NCBI GenBank assembly: GCA_017418945.1
Contig: JAFOMI010000043.1
Coordinates: 1 to 37,597 of the forward strand
Reading direction: 5' to 3'
Length of the DNA stretch: 37,597 nt
Source: Bacilli bacterium
GTDB lineage: Bacteria; Bacillota_I; Bacilli_A; RF39; UBA660
Shown: positions 1-8,175 of the stretch, one piece after another
Layout: every line of letters starts with the position of its first letter
How positions within the stretch are numbered: the first letter of the stretch is position 1
Notes under the pieces: model-generated
The model's input: the letters and a program-made list of their open reading frames with translations, nothing else
What the model was told of the DNA's origin: nothing
The model's database searches: none
Translations under genes and position numbers: made by a program

Positions 1-27
1 ATTTTTTTAATAATTTAAATTATAAAA

Positions 28-61
28 AAACAAAAAAATAAATTAACTTATTTTTTTGTTT
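28..61 (-). terminator. Hairpin at the 3' end of the first gene
   Basis: A perfect 14-bp inverted repeat made only of A, T and one C/G pair (28-41 with 48-61, 6-nt loop) overlaps the stop codon of the gene ending at 43. On the minus strand it is followed by further T residues. It fits an intrinsic terminator, but the near-complete absence of G-C pairs makes it weak. Confidence 0.4.
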
Positions 62-357
62 ATTAATTTCTTATTATTAGCTAAAGATAATTGTTCTTTA
101 TAGATATTCATTATATCTTTAAGAGCAAATATAGCGTCTATATCTGAATTTTGGCTAATTAAAATGAAATATGCATTTGCAAAAGTTATCCATTTATTTA
201 GTGCATCTTCAGAATATAATTCTTTAAATTCTAATGGTATATTTTCGATTATTGATGGATGTGAAAAAAGAACACCTTTTCTATCATTGATTGCTGCTTT
301 TCTTATTTCTTCTAAAGAATAATCAAGATTAATTTCTTTATTCACAACTTTTTCCAT
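43..357 (-). CDS. Hypothetical protein, 104 aa
   Basis: I do not recognise this protein. It is soluble, rich in Asn, Lys, Ile and Glu, and probably mostly helical, with no membrane segment or catalytic motif. The ATG is preceded by a good ribosome binding site (AGGAGGG, about 8 nt upstream), which supports it as a real gene. It has its own extended -10 promoter just downstream of the terminator of the neighbouring operon, so it is probably transcribed alone. It could be a lineage-specific small protein. Confidence 0.6.
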   Translation of the reverse strand: MEKVVNKEINLDYSLEEIRKAAINDRKGVLFSHPSIIENIPLEFKELYSEDALNKWITFANAYFILISQNSDIDAIFALKDIMNIYKEQLSLANNKKLINKKIS

Positions 358-381
358 TAACTTAACCCTCCTATTAAATTA

Positions 382-390
382 ATTATATCA
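382..390 (-). promoter_or_regulatory. Extended -10 promoter for the gene at 43-357
   Basis: On the minus strand the sequence reads TGATATAAT, an extended -10 box (TG-N-TATAAT). No good -35 is visible at the expected distance. It sits about 25 nt upstream of the start codon. Confidence 0.45.
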
Positions 391-400
391 TTTTTTTTAT

Positions 401-429
401 AAAAAAAAAGATTCTTTTTCAAGAATCTT
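401..429 (-). terminator. Terminator of the 428-2005 operon
   Basis: Stem AAGATTCTT / AAGAATCTT (408-416 with 421-429) with a 4-nt loop, followed on the minus strand by a run of T (401-407). It overlaps the stop codon of the gene ending at 428. Confidence 0.75.
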
Positions 430-1267
430 ATTTCATTTTCTTTACATAATCTGCAAGGACTATAACGTTATTTTTTCTTTTTTCTTTTTGAATTAATTCA
501 CGTCTTGATCTTGGAATCTTTATTATCTTTTCTTCTTCACTAATTAAATCCCCATTTTTTTCTTTTTTATTTGGACAATAAGAAGCCATAAGAACACTAA
601 ATATTCCATCATCATCTTTAAATGGGAAATCAAATACTAATCTTCCTTCTCTATAATCCAATCCTGATTTAAAGAATTCTTTATTCGCAACTTTCTTATA
701 ACTATTTGGATATTCCTCATTAGTTTTATATTCTAAGAATTTTTCTAAATAACGGTCGTGTTTAGTACTTAAACCAAATTCTCTATATAAAGCTTCTCTA
801 ACTTCAAAAATAGATTTAGTTTTTTTAGGTATATCTAAACTAATATTTGTTTCATTATATTTTATTGTTGAATCTTTTAATCTATCTTTCTTTATAATAT
901 ATTCATTTTTCTTGTTTACTTCTTCATTAGTAACATATCTTAATATTTCATTTATAAATTGTTGAATTTTTAAAATAGAATATCTTTCTAATAAAGAATC
1001 ATTTTCTAATATTTGACAAATTTTAATATATAAACCTGCTTTTGGAGATTCACTTCTTCTTCCTTTATATAATGATTCATATACTAATTTGTAAAGCATT
1101 AACTCTTGCTTAACATATTCTTTATAATAATCTAAATCAAATGCAGTATTTATATTTATTTCATTTTTATTCACTGATGCTTCTTTTAAATAATTTAAAA
1201 CGTCAGAAGATATGTTATATAAACATAATTCTTCACTATTATTTTTAATTAATTCTCTTGTAACCAT
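428..1267 (-). CDS. Hypothetical protein, 279 aa
   Basis: Unrecognised soluble protein, rich in Lys, Glu, Tyr and Asn, without obvious membrane segments or catalytic motifs. The ATG at 1267 is chosen over an in-frame GTG three codons upstream because that GTG lies inside the Shine-Dalgarno sequence AGGTGA. The upstream gene ends at 1277, so the two are almost certainly cotranscribed from the promoter near 2040 and end at the terminator at 401-429. The C-terminus is very basic (KEKRKNNV region), which could suit nucleic-acid or ribosome contact, but that is only a guess. Confidence 0.6.
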   Translation of the reverse strand: MVTRELIKNNSEELCLYNISSDVLNYLKEASVNKNEININTAFDLDYYKEYVKQELMLYKLVYESLYKGRRSESPKAGLYIKICQILENDSLLERYSILKIQQFINEILRYVTNEEVNKKNEYIIKKDRLKDSTIKYNETNISLDIPKKTKSIFEVREALYREFGLSTKHDRYLEKFLEYKTNEEYPNSYKKVANKEFFKSGLDYREGRLVFDFPFKDDDGIFSVLMASYCPNKKEKNGDLISEEEKIIKIPRSRRELIQKEKRKNNVIVLADYVKKMK

Positions 1268-1276
1268 AGCAATCAC

Positions 1277-2005
1277 CTATTTATTTAATAACCCCAAATT
1301 CCTTTCTTCAAGACTTCTTAATTTTAATATTTTATCAGTATTTTTTTGAGTCTTGCTTATAACAAATCTATTTCCTCTAACATCTTGTTCATCCCAAGGA
1401 ATGTTTTCAGTATAATTTGTTCTTGAAACTATATTATCACCTATTTTACCAATAGAACATACTTCTTTAATTAATATTTGACTATCTTTATCATATATAT
1501 ACTTAACTAACGATAATACTTCATAATCAAAACATTTCTTTCTTACACTTTGCATATATAGAACCATGGTATATTCACCATTTATCTTACTATATATAGA
1601 TTTTTCTTCTACTTTAGCATCATAATCCTTAAGACATTTTTTTACTATTTCTATTCTATGATCTTTAGCTGTAAGTCTTGCTAATATATTTCTTTTTGGG
1701 CTTAGATAAGTCAATTCTTTTGAATTATCTCCAGTTTTTTTAGCAGAAAAAGTATCACAATTATACTTTGTTCCTGTTCTTAAAAATATATTTTCATTAT
1801 TACTATCTACAGACATAACGTCTATATCTGCACTTTCTAATAAATCAGTTACTATATTGGAAAATTCTTCAGTTGCAGCTTTTGATGAAGTAGTATTAAA
1901 TACTATTTCTTCAATTGATTTATTAAATTCTTCCTTTTTAATTTTTAAGATATTAAATCTATTTTTAATATCTCCTAATTGCTTAGAAAAATTATTATTT
2001 TCCAT
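1277..2005 (-). CDS. Hypothetical protein, 242 aa
   Basis: First gene of a two-gene minus-strand operon; I do not recognise it. The N-terminal 60 residues look helical and may form a coiled coil (QLGDIKNRFNILKIKKEEF). The remainder appears mixed alpha/beta and contains three to four scattered cysteines. There is no signal peptide or membrane segment. The start is an ATG with an AAAGG-like ribosome site. It has a well-formed promoter followed immediately by a short inverted repeat, suggesting control of the pair by a repressor or a 5' RNA hairpin. Ends 10 nt before the start codon of the next unknown gene. Confidence 0.6.
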   Translation of the reverse strand: MENNNFSKQLGDIKNRFNILKIKKEEFNKSIEEIVFNTTSSKAATEEFSNIVTDLLESADIDVMSVDSNNENIFLRTGTKYNCDTFSAKKTGDNSKELTYLSPKRNILARLTAKDHRIEIVKKCLKDYDAKVEEKSIYSKINGEYTMVLYMQSVRKKCFDYEVLSLVKYIYDKDSQILIKEVCSIGKIGDNIVSRTNYTENIPWDEQDVRGNRFVISKTQKNTDKILKLRSLEERNLGLLNK

Positions 2006-2024
2006 TATCTTTTTTGCCTTTCTT

Positions 2025-2068
2025 TTCTCAAGTGAGAATTATTATACACATTTTTATTTTTTTGTAAA
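2025..2068 (-). promoter_or_regulatory. Promoter and inverted repeat for the 428-2005 operon
   Basis: Minus-strand -35 TTTACA (2063-2068) and -10 TATAAT (2041-2046) are separated by 16 nt. Directly downstream lies the inverted repeat TTCTCA-CT-TGAGAA (2025-2038), roughly at +3 to +16. It could be an operator or a 5' mRNA hairpin. The -35 is only a few bases from the stop codon of the upstream ABC gene, and no terminator separates the two, so some read-through is possible. Confidence 0.55.
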
Positions 2069-2072
2069 GTTT

Positions 2073-4058
2073 TTATAAATCAAATTGTGAATTATATAAA
2101 TCTGCGTAAAAACCTTTCTTATTAATTAACTCTTTATGAGTACCTTGTTCAATAATATTTCCATCTTTCATAACAAGTATTAAATCTGCATTTTTTATTG
2201 TGGATAATCTATGCGCAATTATAAAACTTGTCTTATTACTTGATAATTTATCCATTGCTTTTTGAACTAATTCTTCAGTTCTAGTATCTACATTAGACGT
2301 TGCTTCATCTAGTATTAAGAATGGAGAATCAAGTATCATACCTCTCGCGATTGTCATTAATTGTCTTTGACCTGCTGAAACAGAATCATTATCACTTATT
2401 AAAGAATCATATCCATTTGGAAGAGTTCTAATAAAGTGATCAAGTCCAACTATTTTACAAACTTCTACTACTTTATCTAAAGATACATTCTTGTTATAAG
2501 CTATATTATCTTTAATTGAACCATTGAATAACCATGTATCTTGAAGTACCATAGTAAATAAACTATGAACATCTTCTCTTCTTAAATCTTTTATAGACAT
2601 TCCATCAATTGTTATATCACCATCAGTTATATCATAAAACTTCATAAGTAAATTAACCATTGTAGTTTTACCTGCACCTGTTGGTCCAACTATCGCAACC
2701 TTCTGACCTGCTTTTATACTTGCACTAAAATTCTTTATTGTATATTTATCATTTCCATCATATTTAAATGAAACATTTTTAAATTCAATATTACCTTTAA
2801 ATTTATTCTTACTAATCTTTTTTAATTTAGATTCTTTTCTTAATTCTTCTTCATCTAAAAACTCAAATACTCTTTCAGATGATGCCGCTACTTGCTGAAG
2901 CATATTAACACTTTGAGCAATTTGTGATAAAGGTGATGTAAACAATCTAACATATGAAATAAATGCTACTATAACACCAAATGTTATAACATTTTTAGAT
3001 ACTAATAAAGCACCAACTATACATACACATACATAACCTAAATTACCAACAAACCCCATCATAGGTTGCATTAACCCGGCTAAGAATTGACTTTTTTTAT
3101 TAGCATCATAAACTCTTTTATTGTATTTATCAAATTTATCACTTACTTCTTCTTTTGCATTATAAGTCTTAATTATATTTAATCCAGAATATACTTCTTC
3201 AATATTACCATTTAGATTTCCTAATTCTTTTTGCTTTACTGCAAAATATTTTTGTGATTTAGATAAAACTAATGCCATAAATATAAATCCAATTATACTT
3301 GAAAAAATAGCAGTTAAAGCCATAATTCCATTAGTGACAAACATCATTATTAAACTTCCTAATAATAAAGTAACACTAGACACTAAAGTTGTTAATGATT
3401 GATTTAAACTATGTGATATTTGATCAACATCATTAGTTACTCTTGACATAATATCACCATTTTTATGAGAATCAAAATACTTTAATGGAAGATTATTAAT
3501 CTTATTAGATATCTTACTTCTTAAAATTTTAGAAAAAGTACTAGATACATTAGACATAATAATACTTTGAATATAATTTAGAAGTGAACTTAATACATAT
3601 AAAATTAATATTAATAAAGATATTCTTTTTATTTTATCAATATTCATTTTAGGTTCAATTACTTTTTTTATACTTTTAGGTAATTTATTTAGAGCATTAT
3701 AAATTTTTTTTGAATCACTATTTTTATCATATTTACTAAATAAAGTTAAAAATTCTACTTGTTCAGAATATTTTATCTTAACTCCAGCAATAGTAATATC
3801 ACTTTTATCTATATTATTCATTATTTCAGTAGATAATACTCTTATATTATTTACATTAGGAGTAATACCACTTGTTATTTCATTTGTTAAATCTTTTAAT
3901 TTATTAGGTGAAACAATTGATAATAAAGCACTAAATGACGAAAGTAATAAAGCAATTATAATAAATACTTTAAAACTATTTAATTCTTTAGTTAATCTTA
4001 CTATTGCTTCTTTAAAATTCTTTGGTTTTTCAACCTGTACTTTACTATGTTTAGGCAT
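2073..4058 (-). CDS. ABC exporter half-transporter, catalytically complete subunit
   Basis: Type IV (exporter) ABC protein of 661 aa: membrane domain followed by an ATPase domain. The ATPase has Walker A GPTGAGKTT, a Q-loop, a signature motif altered to VSAGQ, Walker B ending in LDEATS with the catalytic Glu, and an H-loop histidine (IIAHRLST). Between the first two membrane helices (about residues 31-49 and 145-165) there is an extra polar segment of about 95 residues, predicted to be extracellular; most half-transporters lack it and are nearer 580-600 aa. The start at 4058 is chosen because GAGGAGG lies 9 nt upstream and overlaps the alternative GTG. It overlaps the preceding ABC gene by 8 nt, so the two products probably form a heterodimer of the BmrC/BmrD or TM287/288 kind. 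Substrate unknown; drug, lipid or peptide export is possible. Confidence 0.9.
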   Translation of the reverse strand: MPKHSKVQVEKPKNFKEAIVRLTKELNSFKVFIIIALLLSSFSALLSIVSPNKLKDLTNEITSGITPNVNNIRVLSTEIMNNIDKSDITIAGVKIKYSEQVEFLTLFSKYDKNSDSKKIYNALNKLPKSIKKVIEPKMNIDKIKRISLLILILYVLSSLLNYIQSIIMSNVSSTFSKILRSKISNKINNLPLKYFDSHKNGDIMSRVTNDVDQISHSLNQSLTTLVSSVTLLLGSLIMMFVTNGIMALTAIFSSIIGFIFMALVLSKSQKYFAVKQKELGNLNGNIEEVYSGLNIIKTYNAKEEVSDKFDKYNKRVYDANKKSQFLAGLMQPMMGFVGNLGYVCVCIVGALLVSKNVITFGVIVAFISYVRLFTSPLSQIAQSVNMLQQVAASSERVFEFLDEEELRKESKLKKISKNKFKGNIEFKNVSFKYDGNDKYTIKNFSASIKAGQKVAIVGPTGAGKTTMVNLLMKFYDITDGDITIDGMSIKDLRREDVHSLFTMVLQDTWLFNGSIKDNIAYNKNVSLDKVVEVCKIVGLDHFIRTLPNGYDSLISDNDSVSAGQRQLMTIARGMILDSPFLILDEATSNVDTRTEELVQKAMDKLSSNKTSFIIAHRLSTIKNADLILVMKDGNIIEQGTHKELINKKGFYADLYNSQFDL

Positions 4059-5805
4059 TTTTAATTTCCTCCTCACTTAATTGAGAAGTAGCAATTTGTT
4101 TATATACTTCACATGTTTTTAATAATTCTTTATGAGTACCCATTCCTACCATTTTACCTTCATCTAAAACAATAATTTTATCAGCATTCATAATAGTTCC
4201 TATTCTTTGTGCCACAATTAAAATTGTAGAATCACTCATATACTTTTTTAAATTCTTTCTTAATTTAGAATCTGTTTTATAATCAAGTGCGGAAAAGGAA
4301 TCATCAAATATATATATTTCTGATTTTTTTGCTAATGCTCTTGCTATAGATAATCTTTGTTTTTGTCCACCAGAAATATTACTTCCACTAGATGCAATAT
4401 GTTCATTATAAGTTTTATCCATCTTTAAAACAAATTCTTCAGCTTCTGATAATTTAATAGCTTCTTCTATATCTTTTTTAGTAATCTTCTTTTTACTAGT
4501 ACCAAAATTAACATTTGATGATATAGTTCCATCAAATATTACTGGTTTTTGAGATATATAACCTATTTTATTATATAATTCTTCTAATTTATAATCTTTA
4601 ACATTAATTCCATCAACTAATATTTCTCCTTCAGTAACATCATAGAATCTTGGGATTAAATTTACTAAAGTAGATTTACCTGAACCAGTAGAACCTATAA
4701 ACGCAACTGTTTCTCCTTTATTAATATTAAAACTAATATTATTCAAAATGCATTCTTCTGCATCTGGATATTTAAAACTAACATTTTTAAATTCTATTGT
4801 TCCTTGTTCTTTTACTTTTATTACATTTCCACTTTCAATAGATATTTTAGTATTTAAAACTTCATTTATTCTCTTAGCAGAAACTTCTGCTCTTGGTAAA
4901 ATAATAAATACAAATGCAAGCATTAAAAATGAAATAATTACTTGAAGAGCATAACTACTAAATACTATCATATCTGCAAATAAAGGTAACTTCATTGTAA
5001 ATGATGCATCTTTAATTAAATATGCTCCTATAAAATAAATTACTAATGCTAATCCATTCATAACAAGTAACATAACAGGTTGTAATATAGAAAAAGTCTT
5101 TTGATTAAATAATTGTTCTTTTGTCAAATCTTTATTAATCGCTTCAAATTTATCTTTTTGATACTTTTCTGCATTAAAAGCTCTAACCACTCTTATTCCT
5201 GTTAAATTTTCTCTAACAGTACCATTTAATTTATCTGTTAACTTTTGAATTAATTTAAACTTAGGTACTACAATAATAGTAATAATTCCAATTACCATTA
5301 GTAAAATAACTACTGCAATTAAAGTTGCTATACTCCAAACCATATTCTTATTTAATATCTTTAAAATAGCCCAAATAGCAGTCATAAATGATTTCATTAA
5401 TAAAATTAATCCCATTCCTAAAAACATTTCTATTTGAGTAACATCATTTGTAGTTCTAGTTATTAAACTACTTGCTTTAAACTTTTTAATTTCTTCTAAA
5501 CCAAAATCTAAAGTATGATCAAAAATTCTTTTTCTAGTTCTAAAAGAAAAAATACTAGAAATATATGCTATTATATAACCTACTATTACAGTAAATAATA
5601 AAGATCCAAATGCACATAAAAGCATATACGTACCATTTAAAATAATCTCTTTAATATTAGTTACATCACTTTGTACTAATACTGTTATTTGTTGCATATA
5701 ATCAGGCATTTTTAATTCTAAATATACTTCACAAAAAACAAAAAATGTAACTAATAACATTAAAATATATTCTTTTAATTTAAAACACTTAAATAATCTA
5801 AACAT
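4051..5805 (-). CDS. ABC exporter half-transporter, degenerate-site subunit
   Basis: Partner of the downstream ABC gene, 584 aa from the chosen start: six predicted membrane helices then an ATPase domain. Walker A (GSTGSGKST) and the signature (ISGGQKQR) are intact. The Walker B Glu is replaced by Asp (FDDSFSALD) and the H-loop His by Gln (VAQRIGT). This is the classical pattern of the degenerate half in heterodimeric exporters, where ATP is hydrolysed mainly at the consensus site formed with the partner's Walker motifs. The ATG at 5805 has AGGAG 8 nt upstream; an in-frame start 19 codons further up has no ribosome site and begins in the promoter's -35. It is the first gene of a two-gene operon. 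Confidence 0.9.
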   Translation of the reverse strand: MFRLFKCFKLKEYILMLLVTFFVFCEVYLELKMPDYMQQITVLVQSDVTNIKEIILNGTYMLLCAFGSLLFTVIVGYIIAYISSIFSFRTRKRIFDHTLDFGLEEIKKFKASSLITRTTNDVTQIEMFLGMGLILLMKSFMTAIWAILKILNKNMVWSIATLIAVVILLMVIGIITIIVVPKFKLIQKLTDKLNGTVRENLTGIRVVRAFNAEKYQKDKFEAINKDLTKEQLFNQKTFSILQPVMLLVMNGLALVIYFIGAYLIKDASFTMKLPLFADMIVFSSYALQVIISFLMLAFVFIILPRAEVSAKRINEVLNTKISIESGNVIKVKEQGTIEFKNVSFKYPDAEECILNNISFNINKGETVAFIGSTGSGKSTLVNLIPRFYDVTEGEILVDGINVKDYKLEELYNKIGYISQKPVIFDGTISSNVNFGTSKKKITKKDIEEAIKLSEAEEFVLKMDKTYNEHIASSGSNISGGQKQRLSIARALAKKSEIYIFDDSFSALDYKTDSKLRKNLKKYMSDSTILIVAQRIGTIMNADKIIVLDEGKMVGMGTHKELLKTCEVYKQIATSQLSEEEIKNA

Positions 5806-5833
5806 TTTATAATCTCCTAACCACGTAATACTA

Positions 5834-5862
5834 ATAATAAACCAGTTAAAATAATTAGTCAA
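5834..5862 (-). promoter_or_regulatory. Promoter of the ABC exporter operon
   Basis: Minus-strand -35 TTGACT (5857-5862) and -10 TATTAT (5834-5839) with a 17-nt spacer, about 30 nt upstream of the start codon. Confidence 0.6.
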
Positions 5863-5877
5863 TAATATTATATGACT

Positions 5878-5903
5878 AAAAAAAAGAGTTATTAAAACTC
5901 TTT
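5878..5903 (-). terminator. Terminator after pepC
   Basis: Stem AAAGAGTT / AACTCTTT (5883-5890 with 5896-5903), 5-nt loop, followed on the minus strand by a T run. It overlaps the pepC stop codon. Confidence 0.7.
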
Positions 5904-7182
5904 AATTCATAAATCTATAATCCCATTTATTTACTATAACCGGTTTACTTTTTAATACTTCTAATTCCTTATTATTTAAATATTTTTTATTAATAACTAC
6001 ACTTAACATATAATTTTTTAAAAACTTATCTTCCATAATAAAATATCCATTTTTCCCTTCCTTATCTCCCCAACTATTTTCAATTTTCCATTTTTTAAAT
6101 TTTAAATTAGTATTAACACCAGTAATTACCATCGAATGTTCATTCTTAGTTCCATAAGTCTTAAAAATATCTACTCCATTCATATATAAATCTATATCAA
6201 ACAAATTAGAATACCTACTTATCAAATCAATCCATAATCCATTTTCATATTTAGTAGTAGTTGAAGAACTAAAATAAACAGGTTCATTATTTTTTAAAGA
6301 TTTAATAATTAATTCTTCTATTCTTTTATAATCTATATTTAAAACAGGAGTACTTTTTTTACCACTAATTAAAGATCCCCCTTCTTTAGAATATAAATGA
6401 TTAAAACTATATTTATTATCTTTATAAGAATATATTTCTATATAATCATCTAAATCAACTCCTATATATTTATCATAAAATTCTTTTGGTGATAAATCCT
6501 TATCCATATGATATTTATTATCTTTATCTATATATTCAAAATTAAATTTATCTTTTGGAATTCCATATACACTTCCTAGTACTTTAAAGCAATAATTTAA
6601 ATACTTTTCTTTTAATTTAGAAGCATCAGAAGTTTTTTCTAATTCTAAATAATATTTTCTTAATAACCTTGATAATATATCATTTAATTCACTAGTATCA
6701 TTTGAAGAAAAACTGTTAGTAAAAACACTTTTTGGAACTACTCCATATTTCTTAACTAAATCTTTAAAGAAAGAAAAAGAACTTCCATCATCTATTCCTA
6801 TCATTAAAATATTTTGTGTATTTCTATCATATACATCTTTATTATCATTTTCTAATCTTTCCATTAAAGTATTAAATCTTTCAAGTTTATCATAAAAAGC
6901 AATATAGCTTCCAGATAATTCAAATTCATTTAGATTACATTTTTTTATTACTTCTTCCCTTAATATATTTAATCCTGCGAAAGACCAGCATCTACCTGTT
7001 GCCTTTTGATCAACTACTCTATGAGTTATAACCTCTATATTAAAAGGAATATCCATTGTATCTTCATAATCTAATACTAAATCAACAAACGCAGTCTTAT
7101 TAAGTATTCTATTTCTTATTATATTTTGTTCATTACTCATAAAATTTCTTTTTAATTTTTTTAACATATCTTTACTTATCAC
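5902..7182 (-). CDS. pepC: Aminopeptidase C (bleomycin hydrolase family, C1B)
   Basis: Cytoplasmic papain-fold cysteine aminopeptidase that trims peptides from the N-terminus; family members are ring-shaped hexamers. The hallmark QKATGRCWSFAGLN is present with the nucleophile at Cys65 and the oxyanion Gln at 59. The catalytic His349 lies in KNEHSMVITG and Asn369 in IENSWGD. Length (426 aa) is close to the usual 440-450. The start is a GTG at 7182 with GGTGAT 5 nt upstream; the next in-frame ATG five codons on would be too far from it. It probably recycles amino acids from imported or intracellular peptides. Confidence 0.95.
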   Translation of the reverse strand: MISKDMLKKLKRNFMSNEQNIIRNRILNKTAFVDLVLDYEDTMDIPFNIEVITHRVVDQKATGRCWSFAGLNILREEVIKKCNLNEFELSGSYIAFYDKLERFNTLMERLENDNKDVYDRNTQNILMIGIDDGSSFSFFKDLVKKYGVVPKSVFTNSFSSNDTSELNDILSRLLRKYYLELEKTSDASKLKEKYLNYCFKVLGSVYGIPKDKFNFEYIDKDNKYHMDKDLSPKEFYDKYIGVDLDDYIEIYSYKDNKYSFNHLYSKEGGSLISGKKSTPVLNIDYKRIEELIIKSLKNNEPVYFSSSTTTKYENGLWIDLISRYSNLFDIDLYMNGVDIFKTYGTKNEHSMVITGVNTNLKFKKWKIENSWGDKEGKNGYFIMEDKFLKNYMLSVVINKKYLNNKELEVLKSKPVIVNKWDYRFMN

Positions 7183-7205
7183 AATATCACCATTATTAGT
7201 ATGGC

Positions 7206-7241
7206 AAAAAAAAGAAAAAAGATTAATAATAATCTTTTTTC
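7206..7241 (-). terminator. Terminator of the DUF6442-XRE operon
   Basis: Stem GAAAAAAGATT / AATCTTTTTTC (7214-7224 with 7231-7241) with a 6-nt loop, followed by a T run on the minus strand. It overlaps the TGA stop codon of the XRE gene. Confidence 0.7.
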
Positions 7242-7446
7242 AAAAATAGAATATATCTTCAAATTTTAAATCTAACGCTACTGCGATTACTAATGCAAGT
7301 TTTGCAGTTGGACAATATTGTAATGTTTCTATTGAGCTAATTGTATTTCTTGACACACCAATCATTTTAGCTAAATCTGATTGTGACATATTTTTCTTAT
7401 TTCTAATTTCTTTAAGTCTATTCTTTAAAACTAATTCATTATTCAT
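7240..7446 (-). CDS. Small XRE-family transcriptional regulator
   Basis: A 68-aa Cro/CI-type DNA-binding protein that is essentially one helix-turn-helix domain: NRLKEIRNKKNMSQSDLAKM then GVSRNTISSIE as recognition helix, and a C-terminal ALDLKFEDIF helix typical of this short subfamily. It lies 4 nt downstream of a small membrane-protein gene. It very likely represses its own operon through the two palindromic sites upstream. It is one of only two genes in the window seen to end in TGA. Confidence 0.9.
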   Translation of the reverse strand: MNNELVLKNRLKEIRNKKNMSQSDLAKMIGVSRNTISSIETLQYCPTAKLALVIAVALDLKFEDIFYF

Positions 7447-7450
7447 AAAA

Positions 7451-7774
7451 CTAATTTAAAATCATTTTAATATATAAAACAAAATATGCCACTGTTAAAA
7501 ATGTCCAAATTACAGTAAAAAAGATTTCATTCTTTTTATGAGTTTTAATTAATTTGTACCCATGAAGAACTGCATTATATAAACTTAAAATACAAAATAT
7601 AGATCTATTCATCTTTCCTTTTAAAATTATATCTTCAATAAAAAATAATACAGATATAAAAATTAATATTGCTGATGAAGCATAAATACGTGCATCATTT
7701 TCAATTTCTAACGTTGCATAATCTTTTTCATTATTTTCTTTTTTTGCTCTTTCTAATATTTCTTCTCTTTTCAT
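7451..7774 (-). CDS. Small membrane protein paired with an XRE regulator (DUF6442-like)
   Basis: Protein of 107 aa with a charged N-terminal stretch (about 1-30) and three predicted hydrophobic segments: about 31-48, 57-72 and 84-104. Small three-helix membrane proteins of this form (the DUF6442 type, assigned from memory) are widespread beside 68-aa XRE regulators in Firmicutes, and their function is unknown. The ATG has GGAGG 7 nt upstream. It is the first gene of the operon whose promoter contains two operator palindromes. The regulator may respond to a membrane or envelope signal, but that is inference. Confidence 0.75.
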   Translation of the reverse strand: MKREEILERAKKENNEKDYATLEIENDARIYASSAILIFISVLFFIEDIILKGKMNRSIFCILSLYNAVLHGYKLIKTHKKNEIFFTVIWTFLTVAYFVLYIKMILN

Positions 7775-7786
7775 ATTTCCTCCTTA

Positions 7787-7800
7787 CCAAGTTCACTTGG
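7787..7800. promoter_or_regulatory. Operator O1 (CCAAGT-N2-ACTTGG)
   Basis: Inverted repeat with perfect 6-bp arms CCAAGT / ACTTGG. It sits at or just downstream of the expected transcription start and just upstream of the ribosome binding site (7779-7783). It matches the second site at 7819-7836, which supports a shared binding protein, most likely the XRE protein encoded in this operon. Confidence 0.65.
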
Positions 7801-7807
7801 CAATTAA

Positions 7808-7837
7808 ATAATATCACATGCCAAGTATACTTGTCAA
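7808..7837 (-). promoter_or_regulatory. Promoter of the DUF6442-XRE operon
   Basis: Minus-strand -35 TTGACA (7832-7837) and -10 TATTAT (7808-7813) with an 18-nt spacer. Operator O2 fills the -35 and the upstream part of the spacer, so a bound repressor would block RNA polymerase. Confidence 0.7.
7819..7836. promoter_or_regulatory. Operator O2, 18-bp palindrome over the -35
   Basis: CAAGTATACTTG is a perfect 12-bp palindrome that extends to 18 bp (7819-7836) with one mismatched pair. It shares the CAAGT / ACTTG arms with O1. The centres of O1 and O2 are 34 bp apart, about three helical turns, compatible with cooperative binding on one face of the DNA. Confidence 0.7.
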
Positions 7838-7840
7838 GCA

Positions 7841-7872
7841 AAATAATAAAAAAACAACTTTTACAAGTTGTT
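7841..7872 (-). terminator. Terminator of tRNA island Asp-Phe-Arg-Pro
   Basis: Stem AACAACTT / AAGTTGTT (7853-7860 with 7865-7872), 4-nt loop, followed on the minus strand by a T-rich tract (7841-7852). It lies about 12 nt after the CCA end of tRNA-Pro. Confidence 0.75.
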
Positions 7873-7883
7873 TATTATTTAAA

Positions 7884-7960
7884 TGGTCGGGAAGACAGGA
7901 TTTGAACCTGCAACCTCATGGTCCCAAACCACGCGCACTGCCAAGTTGTGCTACTTCCCG
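7884..7960 (-). tRNA. tRNA-Pro (TGG)
   Basis: Cloverleaf of 77 nt including an encoded CCA end. The acceptor stem CGGGAAG pairs with CTTCCCG, the anticodon loop contains TGG and the T-loop is GTTCAAATC. Last gene of the four-tRNA island. Confidence 0.95.
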
Positions 7961-7982
7961 AAATGTATATTACCAAAAAAAG

Positions 7983-8059
7983 TGGTGCGCCCGAAGGGAT
8001 TCGAACCCCTGACCTTTTGGTTCGTAGCCAAACACTCTATCCAGCTGAGCTACGAGCGC
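7983..8059 (-). tRNA. tRNA-Arg (ACG)
   Basis: 77 nt with encoded CCA. Acceptor stem GCGCTCG with CGGGCGC (one G-T pair), anticodon ACG. The A at the wobble position is expected to be deaminated to inosine by TadA, so the tRNA reads CGU, CGC and CGA. Confidence 0.95.
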
Positions 8060-8078
8060 GTAACTACTTTTTTAAAAA

Positions 8079-8154
8079 TGGTGGCTCCGGGCAGGATCGA
8101 ACTGCCGACACCAGGATTTTCAGTCCTGTGCTCTACCTACTGAGCTACAGAGCC
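8079..8154 (-). tRNA. tRNA-Phe (GAA)
   Basis: 76 nt with encoded CCA. Acceptor stem GGCTCTG with CGGAGCC, anticodon GAA in the loop CTGAAAA. Confidence 0.95.
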
Positions 8155-8175
8155 ATTTTTTGCATAAATAAAAAA

